Shown here piece after piece: positions 1 to 5,134 of a stretch of DNA of 5,134 bases; within the stretch, counting starts at the first letter, position 1; each line of letters opens with the position of its first letter. The notes under the pieces are model-generated. The model worked only from the letters and a program-made list of their open reading frames with translations. It was not told where the DNA came from and searched no databases. Position numbers and translations under genes: made by a program. The stretch spans positions 1 to 5,134 of the forward strand of contig JBDNBY010000011.1 of the NCBI GenBank assembly GCA_039767595.1. The letters are read 5' to 3'. Source of the stretch: JBDNBY01 sp039767595. Lineage in GTDB: Bacteria; Pseudomonadota; Alphaproteobacteria; Rhodobacterales; Rhodobacteraceae.

Positions 1-1093
1 GATCGCCCAAGGCGCGGCGCGCTTGCGGGAAATCTTCGCTGGCGACATGCAGCTCGGCCATCATCAATTTGGTTTCGCGGTGATCTGGATTGGTTTTAGC
101 CAATTTCTCAAATCGTTTCAATCGCGTATCGGCCTCTTCATCGGGGTCAATCCGCGCATAAGCCGCGGCCAAATCCGGATGCGGGGCAAGACGCCACGCC
201 TTTTTTATCACACGATCGGCATAGCGTTTATTCTTTTTCTCGATATACCCGTCGGCCACCAAGGCCGCCGCAGGGGCCAGATCCGGCGAGAGGCGATTGG
301 CCTCAATCGCGGCCTCTTGCATATCGATGGTGGCGTCCTCGGCCAAGACGTCCCTCGCCTGTGACAAAGCAAGGATCGCATCACGACGGCGAAAGACATC
401 ACGCGGCAAGGCGCCAGATTTCAGCTTGCCGCCCAATGTTTTGCGGGCGCCGCTCCAATCTTTGACTTCGGTTTGTAGGTCAAAGAGGATGTCCTGCACT
501 TCGCGGTTGGCCGGTTTGAGGGCATAGGCCCGCTCGGCCAATTTCAAACTGGTTTGCGTGTCGCCCGCAGTCAGCTTTTGCTTCAACAGCCCGCGCACCC
601 CGATGAAACGCGTTTGATCCTGCGTGACCAGCTCTTTGTAGATGCCGTGCGCCTTGTCGTGTTGACCTGAGGTTTCAGCCGCCTGTGCAATCAACACATT
701 GGTTAATTCAGGCTTAGCAAGGTATTTTTCCGCTTTGGCCAATTTGCGCATCGCCACATCGCCATCCCCCGAGGCCAAGGCCCAGACCCCTTCGGTCAGC
801 GCTTTGAACCCACGGCGTTCGCGATTGCGCGAGAAAAACCGCGTCAGCGCAGTTTCATCCCCATTTACAAATCGCAGTACCGCCATCAACAGGCTGGCGA
901 GTTTTAAAATGAGCCAAACCGCACATAAAAGCGCAACCAAAACGATCACAGATTGCAACGGCCCAAGGGTAATTTCATAGCCCGCCGCCGTAATTTGCAG
1001 CCCCCCCGACGTATCAAGGAGCAAAGAGGCCCCATAACTCAACGCGCCAATCAAACTTAGAAACAGAGCGATACGAATAACTGTCCAAATCAT
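1..1093 (-). CDS. hemY: HemY-type inner-membrane TPR protein, C-terminus cut by window edge
   Basis: My translation from the ATG at 1093 stays open for 364 codons to the left edge, so the C-terminus is missing. Two hydrophobic segments are seen at about residues 4-26 and 46-73, the second rich in V, L, A and I. A conserved-looking stretch follows (RNRERRGFKALTEGVWALAS, about 89-108), typical of the HemY N-terminal domain. The remainder is helical and TPR-like: AMRKLAKAEKYL near 114-125, then repeating A/L/Y patterns around 134-157, 180-195, 273-303 and 323-352. This matches the HemY family, a bitopic or double-spanning inner-membrane protein with a soluble TPR domain, encoded with hemD in many proteobacteria. 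Its role in late porphyrin metabolism is proposed but not biochemically settled. It must not be confused with the HemY protoporphyrinogen oxidase of Bacillus. It lies 16 bases after the mitofilin-like gene, so it is probably the third gene of the same transcript. The start is supported by AAGAGG seven bases upstream. Confidence 0.88.
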   Translation of the reverse strand, partial: MIWTVIRIALFLSLIGALSYGASLLLDTSGGLQITAAGYEITLGPLQSVIVLVALLCAVWLILKLASLLMAVLRFVNGDETALTRFFSRNRERRGFKALTEGVWALASGDGDVAMRKLAKAEKYLAKPELTNVLIAQAAETSGQHDKAHGIYKELVTQDQTRFIGVRGLLKQKLTAGDTQTSLKLAERAYALKPANREVQDILFDLQTEVKDWSGARKTLGGKLKSGALPRDVFRRRDAILALSQARDVLAEDATIDMQEAAIEANRLSPDLAPAAALVADGYIEKKNKRYADRVIKKAWRLAPHPDLAAAYARIDPDEEADTRLKRFEKLAKTNPDHRETKLMMAELHVASEDFPQARRALGD

Positions 1094-1100
1094 AAAATAA

Positions 1101-1106
1101 CCTCTT
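1101..1106 (-). promoter_or_regulatory. Ribosome binding site of hemY
   Basis: AAGAGG on the minus strand, 7 bases before the ATG at 1093, in the 16-base gap after the mitofilin-like gene. It fixes the start just ahead of the first membrane segment. Confidence 0.75.
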
Positions 1107-1109
1107 GTC

Positions 1110-2273
1110 CTATTGTGCCTCTGGCGCGGTGAGCGCATCGACAGCTGTATCTATGGCCAACCGCGTCGCGAGCGCCTCGCGCCACGGGGCGCTGATCTGT
1201 GCTGCCTCACCGCTCAGACCCTCGGCCTCTTGGGCCGCTTGACGTAAATCACCTGCGCGCAGCGCCCCCTCCATCCGAGAGAGCACTGCATCGGTCGATG
1301 TCCCCTCTTTGGGAGTTACAGATCTCAGGCCCAGTTGCTTTTTCAAAAACTGCCCAACCCCTTGCGCGGCGCTCGCCCCGTCAGAGCCTTGACCCCGATC
1401 GGCCGCAAGGGCCTCGCGCGCCATTTGGGGGAATTCAGCGGTCAAGCTCGAAACGGTGGGGGCCCCGCTCACAGCGGCGGCGCGCAAGGCATCCGGAATG
1501 GCCATGCCCACGGCCTCAAGATCGGCCAGAACATCCTCAAAAGGGACGCCAGTTTCCAACGCATGGGCCAACGCGACCCGTGCCTGCGCGGTCTGGGTCG
1601 CAACGGCCCGCTCTTGGCGCAGCTGTTCTTGGGTTTGAACCACCTCTTGAACAGAGCCTAAAGTAGAGCTGAGCCGCTCAAAATCTGATTGCATTTGTGC
1701 GATATCTTCGGCCGAGGGGCCAGAGGCGTCCGCCAACCGCGCCTCGAACGCCGCCATCTGCGCCGCCAGCTCTGTGACCGTCGCACGTAGGCTCTGCACA
1801 TCCGCGGCCATGGCCACATCGGCACGCGGGGCGAGCAAGGCGATCTGCTCTTCAATCGTGGCGACGGCATCAACCGTCACATATTCAACCTGCGCCGTGC
1901 GCGCGGTAAAGATCGACCCATCAAACGGCCATCCGCTATTGGCGTATTGCGCCACCATGCCCCCAGCGACCCCAGCGCCAATCCAACCGAGCGTCAAGAC
2001 CGCTATCGGCGATCTCGCAGAGGCCTTCGTAGGTTGCGTCATATCTGGGGAGGTTGGTGAAGGATCATGGGTGTCAATGGCCTCTGGAGCGGTGTCACCC
2101 TCCTGGGTGCTCTCTTGATCCACGCCGGCCGTCTCTTCGACCGTGCTGGCAGCACTGATATCACTTTGTGGGGTACCCAAGGTGTCAGATACCTCAACAG
2201 CGTCTTTCACCTGATCTACAGAGCTATCGGTCTCTTGCGGCTTCGATGGGTTTTTCTTTTTACGTTGCGTCAT
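1110..2273 (-). CDS. mic60: Mitofilin/Mic60-like inner-membrane coiled-coil protein (COG4223 type)
   Basis: 387 residues. Visible order: a lysine-rich tip (RKKKNPSKP, 4-12); an acidic, Ser/Thr/Asp/Glu-rich and probably disordered segment (13-85); one membrane span at about 88-108 (IAVLTLGWIGAGVAGGM); two helical coiled-coil stretches at about 135-182 and 187-233, rich in A, Q, E and L; a Gly/Ser-rich linker near 292-307; and a C-terminal domain (about 308-382) with LRSV, GDLRQAAQEAEGL and a following W at 364. That arrangement is the Mic60 plan: an N-terminal anchor, a coiled coil facing the periplasm and a C-terminal mitofilin signature. Family knowledge: alphaproteobacterial Mic60 is regarded as the ancestor of the mitochondrial crista-junction protein and is linked to intracytoplasmic membrane shaping and envelope contacts. 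Its gene is often beside heme genes, as here, 9 bases after hemD and 16 before hemY. Older annotations call it a HemX-like or hypothetical protein. The family call rests on architecture and context, since sequence conservation in this family is weak. Confidence 0.82.
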   Translation of the reverse strand: MTQRKKKNPSKPQETDSSVDQVKDAVEVSDTLGTPQSDISAASTVEETAGVDQESTQEGDTAPEAIDTHDPSPTSPDMTQPTKASARSPIAVLTLGWIGAGVAGGMVAQYANSGWPFDGSIFTARTAQVEYVTVDAVATIEEQIALLAPRADVAMAADVQSLRATVTELAAQMAAFEARLADASGPSAEDIAQMQSDFERLSSTLGSVQEVVQTQEQLRQERAVATQTAQARVALAHALETGVPFEDVLADLEAVGMAIPDALRAAAVSGAPTVSSLTAEFPQMAREALAADRGQGSDGASAAQGVGQFLKKQLGLRSVTPKEGTSTDAVLSRMEGALRAGDLRQAAQEAEGLSGEAAQISAPWREALATRLAIDTAVDALTAPEAQ

Positions 2274-2277
2274 CGTT

Positions 2278-2284
2278 CTCTCTT
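2278..2284 (-). promoter_or_regulatory. Ribosome binding site of the mitofilin-like gene, overlapping the hemD stop
   Basis: Minus-strand AAGAGAG, whose first two bases belong to the TAA stop of hemD, lies 4-6 bases before the ATG at 2273 depending on alignment. The overlap with the upstream stop suggests that translation of the two genes is coupled. Confidence 0.6.
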
Positions 2285-2975
2285 ACTTCTCACCCATCAT
2301 CCCCGCGGCAAGCACAGCCTCGAGCATATGCGCTCGGGTCGGTGTGTCGGCCACCGTGCATGAATATGCGCCAAAGCGCTCAACACTCAGCTGCACGGCC
2401 TCACTCATCACGGCAAAGGATAACGGCGCCCTATAGGGCCCTTGTTTCATAAACAACTCTGCAGAGCGAGGGGAAAATAACGCAACTACAACCGCATGTG
2501 CAGCATTCAGCCGATCCAAAATAGGGGCAGACAGGGCGACCTGTTGTTGATCATAGACAATATGCCGCGTGACCTCCGTCGCGCCGTCTGACAGATGTTC
2601 GGCAATATCGCCACGGTGATGGGCCCCGCACACATGCAGCACCCGCCCTGCGGGCAGCGCACCCAGGCGCGCAGAAATCAGATCCTCTGCCGTTAGCGCG
2701 ACGTGATCGATCACATGCCCTGCTGTGCGCGCCTGATCCGCAGTTCGGGCGCCAACGCAAAAGGCAGGCACCCCATAGGTCACAGGCGGGGCATATCGCA
2801 CGCCATGCTCGGACGTGAAAATCACACCCAACGGCGCGGATCCCTCATAATGATTGGGCCGAGGCACAATTTCCATCACAGGCGCCATCAAAATGCGCGC
2901 CTCGACGTCACGCGCCTGCGCAAAAGCACGCAGGTCCTTGGAAAAGGCGCGGGACTGTGCCGCGGGTCTGGTCAC
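2283..2975 (-). CDS. hemD: Uroporphyrinogen-III synthase
   Basis: Cyclises hydroxymethylbilane to uroporphyrinogen III with inversion of ring D, in the cytoplasm; this is the branch point to heme, siroheme, cobalamin and bacteriochlorophyll. From the GTG at 2975 the product is 230 residues, close to the family's usual 230-260. Family features seen: TRPAAQSRAF at the N-terminus (2-11), APVMEIVP (31-38), VIFTSEHGVR (51-60), VGARTADQARTAGH (74-87), GRVLHVCGAHHRG (110-122), ALFSPRSAELF (165-175), and the C-terminal SEAVQLSVERFG (191-202) with DTPTRAHMLEAV (210-221). The two-domain alternating pattern fits HemD, which has few invariant residues. The start is uncertain: in frame upstream of the GTG the sequence reads DLIDVIV, the expected first beta strand before TRP, and the frame stays open to a TAG at 3027-3029. 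The true start is therefore probably upstream at a non-standard codon, perhaps ATC at 2987 (see findings). It is first in a hemD - mic60 - hemY transcript. hemC is not in this window. Confidence 0.9.
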   Translation of the reverse strand: MTRPAAQSRAFSKDLRAFAQARDVEARILMAPVMEIVPRPNHYEGSAPLGVIFTSEHGVRYAPPVTYGVPAFCVGARTADQARTAGHVIDHVALTAEDLISARLGALPAGRVLHVCGAHHRGDIAEHLSDGATEVTRHIVYDQQQVALSAPILDRLNAAHAVVVALFSPRSAELFMKQGPYRAPLSFAVMSEAVQLSVERFGAYSCTVADTPTRAHMLEAVLAAGMMGEK

Positions 2976-2994
2976 AATAACGTCGATAAGATCA

Positions 2995-3000
2995 TCCTTT
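2995..3000 (-). promoter_or_regulatory. Probable Shine-Dalgarno sequence of hemD that decides its start
   Basis: Minus-strand AAAGGA is the only strong ribosome-binding match upstream of hemD. It is 19 bases from the GTG at 2975, too far for normal use, but 7 bases from an in-frame ATC at 2987-2985, which would restore the strand IDVIV before TRP. An ATG at 2995-2993 overlaps this site but is out of frame and stops after seven codons. Confidence 0.45.
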
Positions 3001-3068
3001 GTCGAATTTGAAGACAGAACCCCACCCTACATGCTCAAGGTGCGGCGCTTGTCTTTAGGGCGACTCAC

Positions 3069-3096
3069 ATGGTAGCCACTTGCCAGTGTTGTGCAA
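3069..3096 (-). promoter_or_regulatory. Possible sigma-70-type promoter for hemD
   Basis: On the minus strand TTGCAC (3096-3091) is followed after 16 bases by TACCAT (3074-3069), fair matches to TTGACA and TATAAT. A transcript would begin near 3062 and carry roughly a 75-base leader to hemD. Alphaproteobacterial promoters are degenerate, so this is tentative. I could not pick an equally good promoter for tsaD on the plus strand. Confidence 0.3.
3077..3088. repeat. Short inverted repeat in the hemD/tsaD intergenic region
   Basis: CACT-TGCC-AGTG has perfect 4-base arms around a 4-base centre. It falls inside the spacer of the candidate hemD promoter and 19-30 bases before the tsaD start, where a regulator could affect both directions. 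The arms are so short that chance is a fair explanation. Confidence 0.25.
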
Positions 3097-3100
3097 AGGG
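3095..3100 (+). promoter_or_regulatory. Ribosome binding site of tsaD
   Basis: AAAGGG lies 6 bases before the GTG at 3107. An in-frame TAA at 3101-3103 sits just two codons before that GTG, so no longer protein is possible and the GTG start is secure. Confidence 0.8.
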
Positions 3101-3106
3101 TAAACC

Positions 3107-4207
3107 GTGACAAAAGACTGTGTCATTTTGGGATTAGAGAGCAGCTGCGACGATACCGCGGCGGCGCTGATACGGGTCGACGGGGTGTCGGGCCGCGCGA
3201 CCATCTTGTCACACAGCATCTACACACAAAAAGAAGAGCACGCCCAATTTGGCGGCGTTGTTCCCGAGATCGCGGCGCGGGCCCATGTGCCCCGCCTTGA
3301 CAGTTGCACACGCGATGCATTGAGCCAAGCGCAGCTTCGCCTCTCTAACATCGACGCCATTGCCGTCACCAGTGGGCCGGGTTTGATCGGCGGCGTCGTC
3401 TCTGCGGTTATGTTTGCCAAAGGTCTCAGTCGCGGCGCGAATATCCCTCTTATTGGCGTCAATCACCTCGCCGGTCATGCGCTGACACCGCGTTTGACCG
3501 ACGGCATTGCGTTTCCCTATTTGATGCTCTTGGTCTCAGGGGGGCATTGCCAATATTTGGGCGTCACCGGCCCCAATCAGTTTACCCGATTGGGCAGCAC
3601 CATCGACGACTCCCCTGGCGAGGCATTTGACAAAGTGGCGCGGCTTTTAGGCCTCCCGCAACCAGGTGGGCCGCATGTTGAAAAATGGGCCAAAGACGGG
3701 GATGCCACTCGCTTCGTATTTCCCAGATCCTTGATCCACCGCGATGATTGCAACTTATCCTTCTCGGGCCTGAAGACAGCCGTTTTACGCGCACGCGATA
3801 GCGTCATGGGCCCAAACTCCACGCTCAAGGCACAAGATGTCCGCGACATCTGCGCAGGGTTTCAAGCTGCCGTTGCCGATATTTTTCGCGTTAAAACAGA
3901 GCGCGCCATTAATGCCTTCACATCAGATCACCCTATCGCCCGCCACGTTTGCGTGGCAGGGGGTGTGGCCGCAAATACAGTGCTACGCGCGCAGTTAAAG
4001 GCAGTCTGCGAAAAACATTCCATGGAATTTAATGCTCCTCCGCTCTGGCTGTGCACCGATAACGCAGCAATGATTGCCTATGCTGGATATGAGCGATTTG
4101 CCGCTGGCGATCGGGATGATATGTCCTTGGCCGCGCGCCCGAGATGGCCACTCGATGATACGCAATCCAGCCTTGTTGGTCACGGTAAAAAGGGGGCTAA
4201 GGTATGA
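3107..4207 (+). CDS. tsaD: tRNA N6-threonylcarbamoyladenosine (t6A37) synthase subunit TsaD
   Basis: Transfers the threonylcarbamoyl group of threonylcarbamoyl-AMP to A37 of tRNAs reading ANN codons, working in the cytoplasm with TsaB, TsaE and TsaC-made substrate. 366 residues, about 30 longer than E. coli TsaD (formerly YgjD, or Gcp), the excess partly a C-terminal tail. ASKHA-fold motifs are intact: LESSCDDT (10-17); HAQFGGVVPEIAARAH (45-60); SGPG (89-92); NHLAGH (119-124), whose H120 and H124 bind the metal; LLVSGGH (141-147); DDSPGEAFDKVARLLGLP (167-184); LSFSGLKTAV (218-227); VAGGVAAN (283-290); and LCTDNAAMIA (315-324), with the metal-ligand aspartate D318. Nothing is missing, so it should be active. 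The start is GTG, with AAAGGG upstream and an in-frame stop two codons before it. The stop overlaps the gpsA start in ATGA, indicating coupled translation. The old name glycoprotease (gcp) is a misassignment. Confidence 0.97.
   Translation: MTKDCVILGLESSCDDTAAALIRVDGVSGRATILSHSIYTQKEEHAQFGGVVPEIAARAHVPRLDSCTRDALSQAQLRLSNIDAIAVTSGPGLIGGVVSAVMFAKGLSRGANIPLIGVNHLAGHALTPRLTDGIAFPYLMLLVSGGHCQYLGVTGPNQFTRLGSTIDDSPGEAFDKVARLLGLPQPGGPHVEKWAKDGDATRFVFPRSLIHRDDCNLSFSGLKTAVLRARDSVMGPNSTLKAQDVRDICAGFQAAVADIFRVKTERAINAFTSDHPIARHVCVAGGVAANTVLRAQLKAVCEKHSMEFNAPPLWLCTDNAAMIAYAGYERFAAGDRDDMSLAARPRWPLDDTQSSLVGHGKKGAKV
4190..4196 (+). promoter_or_regulatory. Ribosome binding site of gpsA inside the end of tsaD
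   Basis: AAGGGGG lies 7 bases before the gpsA ATG at 4204 and within the last codons of tsaD, consistent with coupled or re-initiated translation at the ATGA overlap. Confidence 0.7.
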
Positions 4208-5134
4208 AAATCGCCATCCTTGGTGCCGGCGCGTTTGGAACTGCGCTGGCGCAAAACTATGCCAAGACGGGTCACCCCATTCAGCTATGGACGCGCTCGG
4301 CAGAACACGCCGCGCAGATGCAAACGCGCGGCGTCAATCAAGCGTATTTGCCTGATGTGCCACTAGATCCGGATATAGAGATTACATCGAACATTACAGA
4401 TATCCGTGCGGCGCAGGCCATTTTACTCGCCATACCGGCGCAAAAGATATCGGCGTTCGCCGCAGAGCATCGCGAGATGCTGTCGGGTCAATCTGTGATC
4501 TCGTGCGCCAAAGGCATCGATCTTAACAGCCTCGCCACGCCGGCGGCGACGCTTGCGACCGTGTTGCCTAATACGCCGGTCTATGCGCTATCCGGTCCGG
4601 GGTTTGCGCGTGATTTGGCGCTAGGCTTGCCGACGGCTATGGTCATCGCCGGCCCCAAGACCCAGCTCAGTGACATCCAGCATGCGCTGTCTAGTCAAAC
4701 CTTGCGCCTCTATCGATCCGAACACCGTGACAGTGTGGAAATGGGTGGTGCATTGAAGAATATCATCGCCATCGGCTGCGGCGCCGTGATGGGCGCGGGC
4801 CTTGGCGAAAGTGCGCGGGCTGCCCTACTGACGCGAGGCTTTCATGAGATGCAGCAAATATTACATTCCATGGAATATTCATCCGAGCCGCTGCACGGCC
4901 TGTCGGGTTTGGGCGACCTGACATTGACCGCGCTTTCACCTTCGTCGCGCAATTATCGACATGGCTATCACATTGGCGCAGGCCAAGAGATCGCTACCCC
5001 GCAAACCACCGAGGGGGTCGCAACGGCGCAGGCGATGACCCAACTTGCACAAGAGCGCAACATCGACATACTAATCACCCGTGCTATTCACGCTTTATGC
5101 ACAGGCACACAGACGATCCAAACCCTCGCTACCA
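4204..5134 (+). CDS. gpsA: NAD(P)-dependent glycerol-3-phosphate dehydrogenase, C-terminus cut by window edge
   Basis: Reduces dihydroxyacetone phosphate to sn-glycerol 3-phosphate, the backbone precursor of phospholipids, in the cytoplasm. My translation gives 310 residues to the window edge; the family is usually about 320-340, so only a short C-terminal piece is missing. Seen in order: a Rossmann nucleotide-binding loop GAGAFGTALA (7-16); LAIPAQ (75-80); CAKGI (101-105) with K103; SGPGFARDLALGLPTA (130-145); GGALKNIIAIGCGAVMGAG (181-199), with the expected catalytic lysine K185; ESARAALLTRGFHEM (202-216); LSGLGDLTLT (233-242), with D238; SRNYRHG (248-254), which contacts substrate phosphate; and TTEGV (268-272). 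All key residues expected of an active enzyme are present. It is translated from an ATG overlapping the tsaD stop by 4 bases, so it shares the tsaD transcript, an order common in alphaproteobacteria. Confidence 0.97.
   Translation, partial: MKIAILGAGAFGTALAQNYAKTGHPIQLWTRSAEHAAQMQTRGVNQAYLPDVPLDPDIEITSNITDIRAAQAILLAIPAQKISAFAAEHREMLSGQSVISCAKGIDLNSLATPAATLATVLPNTPVYALSGPGFARDLALGLPTAMVIAGPKTQLSDIQHALSSQTLRLYRSEHRDSVEMGGALKNIIAIGCGAVMGAGLGESARAALLTRGFHEMQQILHSMEYSSEPLHGLSGLGDLTLTALSPSSRNYRHGYHIGAGQEIATPQTTEGVATAQAMTQLAQERNIDILITRAIHALCTGTQTIQTLAT

Larger units (their letters stand above)
2976..3106. other. Divergent intergenic region between hemD and tsaD
   Basis: 131 bases separating two gene sets that point away from each other, so promoters for both should lie here. 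I see no RNA gene, terminator or convincing riboswitch fold. I also see no FNR-type TTGAT-N4-ATCAA box, the kind of site that controls some heme genes in Rhodobacter. It holds a possible minus-strand promoter, a short inverted repeat and one GANTC site. The last bases before hemD may in fact be coding if hemD starts upstream of its GTG. Confidence 0.7.

Noticed and set aside
23..980. Several plus-strand open frames (23-364, 297-527, 699-980)
   Set aside because: They lie antisense to the continuous hemY frame, which has clear membrane and TPR character; the antisense products have low-complexity, Arg/Ser-rich composition typical of shadow frames.
1094..1109. Possible terminator or attenuator between the mitofilin-like gene and hemY
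   Set aside because: Only 16 bases with no inverted repeat; it holds just the hemY ribosome binding site.
1199..2118. Plus-strand open frames at 1199-1666, 1335-1661 and 1774-2118
   Set aside because: Antisense to the mitofilin-like gene; Pro/Arg-rich translations without recognisable domains. The minus strand explains the region fully.
2703..3075. Plus-strand open frames overlapping the hemD 5' end and the intergenic region (2703-3011, 2854-3075)
   Set aside because: Mostly antisense to conserved hemD sequence, with no good ribosome binding site and no family resemblance.
3080..3106. TTGCCA near 3080 as a plus-strand -35 box for tsaD
   Set aside because: The corresponding -10 would fall at the tsaD start codon, and upstream alternatives such as TTGTCT at 3049 have a poor -10 (GTAGCC), so I call no tsaD promoter.
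3209..3849. Minus-strand open frames inside tsaD (3209-3478, 3577-3849)
   Set aside because: Antisense shadows of a highly conserved gene with all motifs intact.
4074..4355. Plus-strand open frame spanning the tsaD/gpsA junction
   Set aside because: Out of frame with both tsaD and gpsA, each of which is strongly supported by motifs; no separate ribosome binding site.

Overview
The window looks like a chromosomal housekeeping stretch from an alphaproteobacterium, most likely of the order Rhodobacterales (Roseobacter/Rhodobacter group). This is inferred from the gene order (a heme-type cluster hemD - mitofilin-like - hemY facing away from tsaD - gpsA), from the long C-terminal tail of TsaD ending its core in ARPRWPLD, and from the alphaproteobacterial Mic60-type protein. 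GC content is moderately high by eye. No mobile element, CRISPR array, tRNA or rRNA is visible.

Layout. On the minus strand, read right to left, are hemD (uroporphyrinogen-III synthase, start near 2975-2987), a mitofilin/Mic60-like inner-membrane protein (2273-1110) and a HemY-type TPR membrane protein (1093 to the left edge, cut off). Gaps of 9 and 16 bases, each holding a ribosome binding site, indicate one transcript. On the plus strand are tsaD (3107-4207) and gpsA (4204 to the right edge, cut off), joined by a 4-base ATGA overlap. The 131 bases between hemD and tsaD are the only real intergenic space and must hold the divergent promoters.

How the genes work together. HemD closes the tetrapyrrole ring that leads to heme, siroheme, cobalamin and, in phototrophs, bacteriochlorophyll. 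Its two co-transcribed neighbours are membrane proteins: a coiled-coil Mic60 homologue, a family tied to inner-membrane shaping, and HemY, whose biochemical role is poorly defined. TsaD makes the universal t6A tRNA modification, and GpsA makes glycerol 3-phosphate for phospholipids. The second pair has no obvious functional link to the first.

The most notable sequence-level oddity is the start of hemD. No ATG, GTG or TTG in the right frame leaves room for the complete first beta strand. The conserved N-terminus (DVIVTRP) extends upstream of the only conventional start, a GTG. The one good Shine-Dalgarno sequence sits 7 bases before an ATC codon. I found no convincing evidence of a wholly new system. 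The hemD-mic60-hemY linkage is the most biologically interesting arrangement.
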